From Hondaea fermentalgiana (lineage: Eukaryota > Sar > Bigyra > Thraustochytrida > Thraustochytriidae), in NCBI GenBank assembly GCA_014084085.1, contig NPFB01000012.1, positions 835,612 to 899,611 of the forward strand: a stretch of DNA of 64,000 nt, written 5' to 3'. Below, piece by piece: positions 31,358 to 39,100 of this stretch. The notes under the pieces are model-generated. The model worked only from the letters and a program-made list of their open reading frames with translations, was not told the origin of the DNA and did not search any database. How positions within the stretch are numbered: the stretch's first letter is position 1; each line of letters opens with the position of its first letter. The position numbers and the translations under genes are program-made.

Positions 31358-32464
31358 ATGGGCGCCGCGCGTTCCTGCATCGGCAGAGGGCTGCCGCGCA
31401 AAGCCGAGTCGCGAGCAGAAAGCGAAAGCGAGGATGCGGCTCGCGATGAACTTGAAGAGGCCACGCGCGTGCGGCTGGTCGGGCTCCAGCGGCGCGCCGA
31501 CCTCAACGGGGAGATGGGGTTTGTGAAAGAGGCCATGGAAGGGGACTCGGGCATCAAATGTCGCGTGGAGATCAAGGGCGGGACCTCTGTTTGGGTCAAG
31601 CTGCAAAATATCGAGTTTGTGCAGCACCTCGAGCGGGGCTTCCCTGTGAAGATGCGCGCTGTCAGTAACTACACTTTTCTTGTAAATGGATCGCAGAGCA
31701 GACCCATAGGTCTCGAAGGGGTGACTGGCTTTGTAGCAGAGGACCCTCGTGACGACGGCCGAGTCGTCGTCCTTTTGGATTGTATGGAATCGAAACGCAA
31801 GTTGCTTGTGCGCGCTCGTCGCGATCAAGTACTCCTGCGAGGTGGCATGCCGTGCGGCCCGTTACAAGACGATGCCATCACCGAAATTGATGTTTCGATT
31901 CCCACGGCTAAAGTGCTTTCCGAGAGCGGGTCCGATGACACTGTGACTGGAGAAATGCACCCTTTTGCTGGCACTGCGCTTTGGCAACCTGGAGAGTTTT
32001 CAGTGCTCGAGGGCTTGAAATCCTTGGAGCTGAATGGCAGACGCTGTGTTGTAGTTGGCTCCGCTCCTGCAAAGGCGAGCCGTATTGTGGTTCAAGTTTG
32101 TGAGTCGAAAGCCTCAACCAAAACCCTTCGCGAACTCAGTGTCGACCCGGCCCGACTCTCTCGTACAGATCTTGCTGCACCTCTACTTTGGGGAGCTGGA
32201 GCCATGGCAGTTCTCTACGGTCTGCGCAATTTAGAGGTGTTGCATTTAAATGGTTTGAGATGCTTTGTGCTTGGTCGCGCGCCGACGGCTGCACTTTTGC
32301 GATTCACCGTTTCGGTACGAGACCCGAAAAAGAACAATCGCGAACGGATACTTTCCGTAAGAGCTGACCGGCTCATTTGGCCCTTTGTCGATTCCATGCC
32401 GCCTGTAGCGAGCACAGTGTCGCCTATTGCAGTAGACTCCCCCTCGTGGGCAAGCGTCACTTGA
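31358..32464 (+). CDS. Protein with repeated LNG beta motifs
   Basis: This is a 368-residue protein. The first in-frame ATG (31358) is used; upstream frame sequence lacks ATG. At least three copies of a unit of roughly 45-60 residues are visible, each with the pattern V-L-x-GL-x(3-6)-LNG-x2-(G/C)-x-V followed by a charged strand and a (L/V)-x-P/A-x-x-L ending; a further unit at about 110-160 is degenerate. Similar LNG-type repeats occur in many algal and stramenopile proteins, often with MYND or ankyrin domains, and are thought to form small beta barrels. No catalytic domain is attached here. The function is unknown, most likely protein binding. Confidence 0.6.
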   Translation: MGAARSCIGRGLPRKAESRAESESEDAARDELEEATRVRLVGLQRRADLNGEMGFVKEAMEGDSGIKCRVEIKGGTSVWVKLQNIEFVQHLERGFPVKMRAVSNYTFLVNGSQSRPIGLEGVTGFVAEDPRDDGRVVVLLDCMESKRKLLVRARRDQVLLRGGMPCGPLQDDAITEIDVSIPTAKVLSESGSDDTVTGEMHPFAGTALWQPGEFSVLEGLKSLELNGRRCVVVGSAPAKASRIVVQVCESKASTKTLRELSVDPARLSRTDLAAPLLWGAGAMAVLYGLRNLEVLHLNGLRCFVLGRAPTAALLRFTVSVRDPKKNNRERILSVRADRLIWPFVDSMPPVASTVSPIAVDSPSWASVT

Positions 32465-32552
32465 CCAGTATCGCGAATAGCAATCGTGCGCGCCGCACCA
32501 CCAACCACTACCATTGTATACAGTGTACTTAGGGGTGCACCTACTCGGTCCA

Positions 32553-32573
32553 CCTCATATTACTAATATGAGG
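32553..32573. repeat. Perfect 10-bp hairpin at inner end of left terminal repeat
   Basis: CCTCATATTA pairs exactly with TAATATGAGG across a one-base spacer. It overlaps the last three bases of the left terminal inverted repeat. Confidence 0.85.
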
Positions 32574-32669
32574 GTGTCTCAGTCTCCCTAGAAGATATGA
32601 GTAAGTTCACCTCATCATACCAGTAATAAATTAGCCGTTCGGGGCTATTCGGGCTTGTATGGATCCGAA

Positions 32670-32769
32670 NNNNNNNNNNNNNNNNNNNNNNNNNNNNNNN
32701 NNNNNNNNNNNNNNNNNNNNNNNNNNNNNNNNNNNNNNNNNNNNNNNNNNNNNNNNNNNNNNNNNNNNN
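32670..32769. other. Assembly gap (100 N) inside the inverted-repeat element
   Basis: Exactly 100 undetermined bases between the two terminal inverted repeats. The actual missing length is unknown. Confidence 0.99.
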
Positions 32770-33114
32770 AGAAGCTTCTTTCAGTTTTATAAGGTGGACC
32801 GAGTAAGTGCACCCCTAAGTAGCATTGTTTCGCAAAGAACTCTATCTATTATAAAAAAAAGGAGACTCAATCACAAGATCGTTTTACGAGTAAGATTTTC
32901 GTATTCTTATCGCGATTTGTTTCATGTTACCAGCGACAACTTTGCTTGTCTCACACAATTGGTCTCAAAATCCAAAATCGAAATGAAGTATGGCCTACGT
33001 ATCTTGAGCGTTGCGATGTGTTGACTTTTCCAAATCGCATTGTGGTCTCCTACTTTCTGCTGTCTTGTGTGGTCCAGAAAAATGATCACATTGGAGGAAA
33101 GGACAGCATTACGC

Positions 33115-33300
33115 TTGGTTTGGTGTCAGGGCCAGGAATGACAAGCTGGTGTGAGTGTGCGGTACAACAATGAAAACAACAACAGCACACTTAGTTTGGT
33201 GTCAGGGCCAGGAACGACAAGCTGGTGTGAGTGTGCGGAACAACAATGAAAACAACAACATTACACTCAGTTTGGTGTCAGGGCCAGGAATGACAAGTTG
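33115..33300. repeat. 76-bp tandem repeat, about 2.4 copies
   Basis: The segment beginning TTTGGTGTCAGGGCCAGGA recurs at 33119, 33195 and 33271, a constant 76-base period, with few substitutions between copies. It lies between the inverted-repeat element and the 3' end of the transporter gene. No coding potential is evident. Confidence 0.9.
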
Positions 33301-33395
33301 ACGCCCGCCGCATTACATTTCTTTTAGCTTTTCGCTTTCCAATTGTCTGACATGCAGAGAATCGTTTGAGCTTGTTGACTCGGTCAGACGCTTCG

Positions 33396-34823
33396 TCAAG
33401 CGATTGTGCTTGCCGGGCTGAGCGGATCTTGATCTGCCTTGAGTCGGTGGTATGAGCCATTGTACAGAAGAATACCCAGAACACAGCTGACAATACAAAC
33501 AACAATCAAAATATACGCGGGCTCGAACACGTAGCCATCGTATACGGGCTGCGCATCTACCATCTCCCCGAGGACAACAATAAAGACTACGCCAGTGACT
33601 TGACCGGCGCTCATTATCCCACCCGTGGTAAGGTCTTCGCGTAGAGGATAGGTACACTCGGCTGCGCACTGAAAGACGACTGGAAGGAGAGGCAACATGG
33701 CGGACCCCATGCCAGCAAAAGTGAACGCGAGAACAGGCATATTGTTCGGACGCAAGACAAGCACAAAGATGATCACAAACGTGCCACCAAAAACAAAGAG
33801 AAGCTTGAGCACAAAGTTGTACTTGTGCACACGGTCGAGCACCAACCCGATAATGATGGCGGAGATAATGCCAGTTCCGATGAGCAAACCGCTAAACAAA
33901 CCCGCGTCATCCGACGTGTAGCCACTCTTGTTTACAAATTGCTCGACGAGGGTGGTGAGCGCGTTGAAGAATCCGAGACCAACCCCAAAGCAGACAAAGA
34001 GAATGCGGTAATCTCGATTTGACAGCATCAGACCCAGCTCGCTCCTGAGTGGGAGCTCCTGCTGCGTTGCTTTGAGCGTCTCGCTGTGCGACGGGTGGAG
34101 TTCGGGCTTCTCCGCAAAGAAAATCAACGCGAGAATGAAGATAGCGGCCATTACGCCCATTTCAACGAGAAGGAGGTCGTACATGCGCACACCAGCGTCA
34201 TCTCCAATGACATAAAAGGTCGGTAGCACCGAGCCGATTGCGATTCCTACTGGGTTTGCAAGAGACATGACGACCGCGGCTACGTCACGTTCCTTTGTAG
34301 GAAACCATCTCGACGCCATGAGTGCTGGAGCATTGGTTAAGAGCGGCTGTGCCATTGCTCCCAGCGTTTGTCCGCTTAAGAGAAGGGCATACCCGGTATC
34401 GCTTCCCCCGCGCGGCTCTGCGTTGGATGCTGCGCTCAGGAATCGCAAAAGGCTGCTCAGAAAGTCAAGAAACACGGCGAGGACGATGGCCCGATACATG
34501 CCCTGCTTCTTGAAAACCAGGTTGGCCACAATGGAAAACGGGACATACGCAATGAGGTACACGAGACTAAGCGCGTTCACAGCGGCTGCGCTGCAAGCAT
34601 AGAACTCTTGCACGAGAGAATTAATGGGCGCAAAGGTAATCCATAAGACTGCGTTTGACGCGCTTGCCATGCAAAAAATAAGCATCACTAGCCACCTGAT
34701 CCGGTACGCCTTGTGGACCGCCGCGTCACCATCGTCGCTCGGTGCGCCCGCCACGTGCCCGACTGCTGCCGTTTCCTTTTGTTGCATCGTGCTCGTCTGG
34801 TTCCCGTCGGCCACGCATATCAT
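33396..34823 (-). CDS. FLVCR-like major facilitator superfamily transporter
   Basis: This is a 475-residue protein from the ATG at 34823 (G at -3); an ATG 12 codons later is possible. About twelve hydrophobic spans are visible. The first (LVMLIFCMASASNAVLWITF) and the following SLVYLIAYVPF closely follow the start of FLVCR/MFSD7/DIRC2 carriers, as does ASRWFPTKERDVAAVVMSLANPVGIAIGS between spans 4 and 5. Members move choline, ethanolamine or haem-related substrates; which one applies here cannot be read from the sequence. It lies on the membrane and is transcribed away from the multicopper oxidase fusion gene. Confidence 0.8.
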   Translation of the reverse strand: MICVADGNQTSTMQQKETAAVGHVAGAPSDDGDAAVHKAYRIRWLVMLIFCMASASNAVLWITFAPINSLVQEFYACSAAAVNALSLVYLIAYVPFSIVANLVFKKQGMYRAIVLAVFLDFLSSLLRFLSAASNAEPRGGSDTGYALLLSGQTLGAMAQPLLTNAPALMASRWFPTKERDVAAVVMSLANPVGIAIGSVLPTFYVIGDDAGVRMYDLLLVEMGVMAAIFILALIFFAEKPELHPSHSETLKATQQELPLRSELGLMLSNRDYRILFVCFGVGLGFFNALTTLVEQFVNKSGYTSDDAGLFSGLLIGTGIISAIIIGLVLDRVHKYNFVLKLLFVFGGTFVIIFVLVLRPNNMPVLAFTFAGMGSAMLPLLPVVFQCAAECTYPLREDLTTGGIMSAGQVTGVVFIVVLGEMVDAQPVYDGYVFEPAYILIVVCIVSCVLGILLYNGSYHRLKADQDPLSPASTIA

Positions 34824-36184
34824 TACAGATTTGTCGCTCACGTCAGCGACCCGAGCGAGGGAAGTAAGCAGCAGCAGCTCGTATGCTGGGCCTGCATGGT
34901 AGAACTCGTGAAGTGGCAACACGAGCCTGGCCGTCCGTCCCACCTCACCCACCCCAACAGACTCCACTCTACTGCTTTCTTTTCCTTATTACGCCGCGCA
35001 TCGCCGCGCATGACTGCGTAATCACCTCGTCCTCGACAGTGGCCACCGCGCCGCAAGGGTGGCTGGCGCCAAGGGTCACCCCGCTCTCGCGTTGGAATCG
35101 GGTGCCTCGCCAATTGGGGTCCCCGGCGTCCTCCGGGGGGGTGTGCACCAAGTTGATCCGCCGCGCGCCTCGTCACAGCCTGTCCGGCCGCAGCAGCAGC
35201 CGGCGGCCCGCGTCGCACGCAGCTGCAGCCTGCAGCTGGCGGAGGCCGCGGCCGCGAGTTCGGCTCGAGCGGTGGCGGGCGGGGGAGCGGGAATGGACGC
35301 CCTGGCCCGGCGAGTCGCCTCTGGTGGCAGGCTCTGACTTGGAGGCGCGCGCAAGGAGCAGCAGGGAAACACGACGCGCACAGCACTGTTGGAGCGTCGC
35401 CGACAGGCGGCATGCGTCCCCCTCTAGATTCCCCAGATGATCCCCGCAAGGGGCACGTGCCCGTGGTAGTGCGGAGCGGAGTCCAGGTTCGAGGGGGGCA
35501 TGCGGGGACACGGTGGGGCGCGGAGCTGGGGCCCACTTTATCGCGCGCGCGCAAGCGAGTAGTATTAGCTAGCACGAGCAAGCAAGCAAGCAAGCTGGCA
35601 GGTCAAGCGAGCGAGCAAGCAAACCAGGCGAGCACAGCGTCCAAGTTGTGCGCGCGCTGGCTGGCGTGCTGGTTATCGTAGTTTGTTTGTTTGCTTGCCT
35701 GCGTGCGTGCTTGCTGGGCGCTGGCATGCGGGCAGGCATACGCCCATCGGCGGAGAGCGCGGCGTCTGGTCGGCGGCTCGCGCGCGGGTCTAGCACGTTT
35801 TTGGCCATGGAGCGCGCGGCGACGAAGAGCGAGGAGGCCACAGAAGCGCGCGCCAGCAGCAGGTGCAGCGGTGGCAGGAGTAGGAGCAGGAGGAGAAGGA
35901 GCGGCGGCGTCGACAGCGGCGGCGAGGGGCGAAAACGCGCCCACGCCGCGCCGCCAAGAGAGGCGTGCGCCACGTGCAATACGGAAATGAGGTTGAGGGG
36001 CTGCGGCGCTGCGACAAACTCTATGGCCGAGGAGGACAGGTCGAGGAATAGGAGTTGCGCGAGGAGTACCAGTTCGTATTCTGCTGCTGCTGCTGCTCCT
36101 GCTACTGCTGCTGCTACTGCAGCTGCTACCACTACTTTTGCGCCAAGAGACAAGCGAAGAAGTGCGTCGAACAGGGCCGTCACG
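34824..36184. promoter_or_regulatory. Divergent spacer between transporter and oxidase fusion
   Basis: GC-rich sequence with an AAGC repeat at 35576-35595 and Arg/Ser-coding low complexity. The oxidase frame is open from 35648, with an ATG in a GCCATGG context at 35807, so part of this stretch could be translated. The cleavable signal peptide beginning at 36185 argues that it is mostly 5' UTR and promoter. Confidence 0.4.
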
Positions 36185-39100
36185 ATGCTCAGCGTAGTTC
36201 TCGTGGCCTTCCTGGTGCAGGCTGTACGCGCGCAGACAACCGCGAACTGCAACTCGAACGAGGAGGGAATTCTATTGAGCGACTGCCCGCTGAGCGAGGT
36301 CGTTCTGGGCGATGGAGACTCCATGGACCTCTCCTTTGGCACATCCGTCTTGGAATTACCCTTTCTCGTAGAAAGCACGGACGGCACGACGCGTACTATC
36401 TCGCACGAGGGATCCTTTACGATGCACGGAAAGGGCTATGGCGCCAATGGCGCCGCCAGAACAGCGCCTGGCCCCATCATCCGCATGGCCAAGGGCGCCA
36501 AGGTCACTGTTCGTTACACAAACGATCTCGATCCTCCATCGCCCGGAAATCATACTTCGAATATCCACACGCATGGCCTCCACGTGTCTGGAGACGAAGA
36601 TGACGTCGCACTCAAGATTCCACCGGGAGAGAGCCATGACTACGTGTACACGCTCCCGACGGACCACGCCGGTGGCTCGCACTGGTACCATCCACACATG
36701 CATCCTTTGGCAGTCGCTTTTACTGGCGCCGGCGCAGCAGGCATGCTCATTATTGACGATGCGGACGATGGGACCGAAATTCCCACAGAGCTCTTGGACA
36801 CGCCGGAGCAGGTGATTTTTGTGCAGCACGTTGATCCGCCCCGACTTCTCGATCTTTCCGACGGCGTCGAGGATGATCCGTTCTCACATCGAATTGGGGT
36901 CAAAGACACAACCTTTGCAGTCAACGTAAGCGGACTCGGCTTTGACTCTGCTACAGATGCCTTTGCAAATTTCAAGTCGGATGGTATCTTCCTCATCAAC
37001 GGTCTTTACAAACCGCGTCTAGAAGTGGAACAGGGAATCTGGTATCGATGGCGCATTGCGCACGTTGCTGCGGTGCGCGACTTGAAAATGGCCATCTACA
37101 ACGCCTCTGCTGCCACTCCGTCGAATTGCGAGGTTCGAGTGATTGCGCGCGATGGCGTGTACCTTAGGGATGGCCCTCGTGACCTGAACTTTGCTGCGAA
37201 TCATTCGATTCACCTTCATCCGGCCAATCGCGCCGACGTCCTTGTTCGCTGTTCCGGTGAGCCAGGTACGCAAGCCTTGGTGTATGACAACTTTGACGCG
37301 TTTGACGAGGAAGGTCTTGTTGACGACTCGCGGCAGGATCCCGTGTATCAACGTGAGTTTCTCTTTACAATTTCGGTCATTAGTGCGACGCAAACGTCTG
37401 CACTTCCGGACACTGCGTTTTCATGGCAAGCTTGCCTTCCCTTTTATCTCGCCGACCTTCTGGACCGTGAGCCAAGTCCTTACTCGGGCTTCACGCTCGC
37501 CGAAGTCCAGGAAGCCTCGGCGACGATTGCAAGACCTGACTTTGAGGAGCGCTGGAAGTCCCCTGACTTTCTGCAGTGGGTCATTCTCGTGAATCCCTTT
37601 TCCGTCAATAACGTTGAATTTGCCAAGGATTGGATTACGGCCGACGAGGCGTTGCCCGAGCAGCGCAATGTCTCCGTCATGAGACTTGGCGAGGTCCAAG
37701 AGTGGGAGCTCACCGAGAGTAGCCACAATCACCCGCTTCACATTCACGTCAATCACTACCAGCTTTTGCACGATATCGAAGACGAGACCGGTTTCCACAA
37801 GCGAGGCGATTGGCTCGACACCGTTCGCCCACGTACGGGCGCAGCAGTCTCTTTTCGCTTTCAGCCAGACACCTTTCTTGGCCGCGTTGCTCTTCATTGT
37901 CACAATATGGAACACTCGGACGAAGGAGCCAAGGCGCAGGCATACATTATTGAGAACCCGAACCTTTCAGATAGCCGGGTACCTTCTCTGACGCGCCCAT
38001 GGGCGGATATCTGTGGCTCTGAGGTCGCCCTCGAGACACCAACTTCGTCAGGCACGACACCAACGCCGAGTCCTACTGCCTCTCCGGTTGAAACCTCCAT
38101 CAAGGTGACCATCAACAACGTTGCGGACGTCACGTACTCCCATGCAGGCATTGTTCTCTCGACGCGCGTGGTCCAGGCACGCGCTGATACCCCTGTCGAG
38201 TACTGCTGGACCCGTCGCGAAGGGCAGTTCACGGATGACGTTGAGGCCGAAATTGGGGAATTGGTGGAACGGTCCAGCTGCGAACTGTCTGCTGCAGAGA
38301 TTGAAAAGGTCAACGAGGTCTATGCGACATCCCCTCTCTCTCCAAACCTCGCCATCAAGCCCTACGCCGTTCCTGCCGTGAGCACCGGAAAAGTAAGCTT
38401 TCGATATGAACTCGTCGCGAAGCAGGCGAATGCGTCGAGTTATACCAATGAAATTGGTTTCCGAGTGTACGGCTTCCCCGCGGCCCCTTCTGTCGTGGTT
38501 TCGAGCTCCCAAGGAACAGCTGGTGTCACGCGCTTCACGCTGACGGCTATTCCTGCCGATGATGCGGAAAACACAGACGTCTTCGAGTATAAATTTGCGC
38601 TGGAGCGCAACACGCTGGGCGCGGAGCCCGTTTCCATTTCGGAGTGGAGCTCTTCCCCAACGTTGTCGAACGTTGTTCTGCCCTTTACTCAAAAGACCGA
38701 GACCGTATCGTACACGTCCGTGGTGGCCTTTGTGCGTGACGGCTACGGTGCAGAGTCCCCAGCATCAGACCCGGTCTTTATCCGACTCAGCGTGCCTTCA
38801 TCGATTGATGAGGTGACCGTTGCCAGCAAGGTTGATGATGAGGATCCAGACGAAAGTTTACGAGACCAGCTCGCGTATTCGTCCGTGCTTACACGTGCTC
38901 TCGAAAGCCTTTCGGATGAGGGCGTGGACACCTTGAAGTCTCAGATTACCACGCAGCTCGAGGGGGCCCTGACCTTGCTGCACGAACGCACCTTTTCTTC
39001 GCAGCTCGGCGAACTTATCATGCTCGTGCTACTCGAGATCGCTCTCAGTCTCGATGACGATGACATTGCCCTTGCCGAGCGCGTCGCGGAGATGTTCCAG

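Larger units (their letters stand above)
32526..32821. mobile_element. Non-autonomous element with 30-bp terminal inverted repeats (contains gap)
   Basis: Left arm 32526-32555 and right arm 32792-32821 are reverse complements at 29 of 30 positions (outer end TACTTAGGGGTGCAC). If the outer TA is counted as target duplication, both flanks fit a TA-inserting (mariner-like) element. The left arm runs into a perfect 10-bp hairpin (32553-32573). Interior sequence is AT-rich with no transposase frame, but 100 N lie inside, so coding content could be missing. Best described as a MITE-like element; the family is unassigned. Confidence 0.7.
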
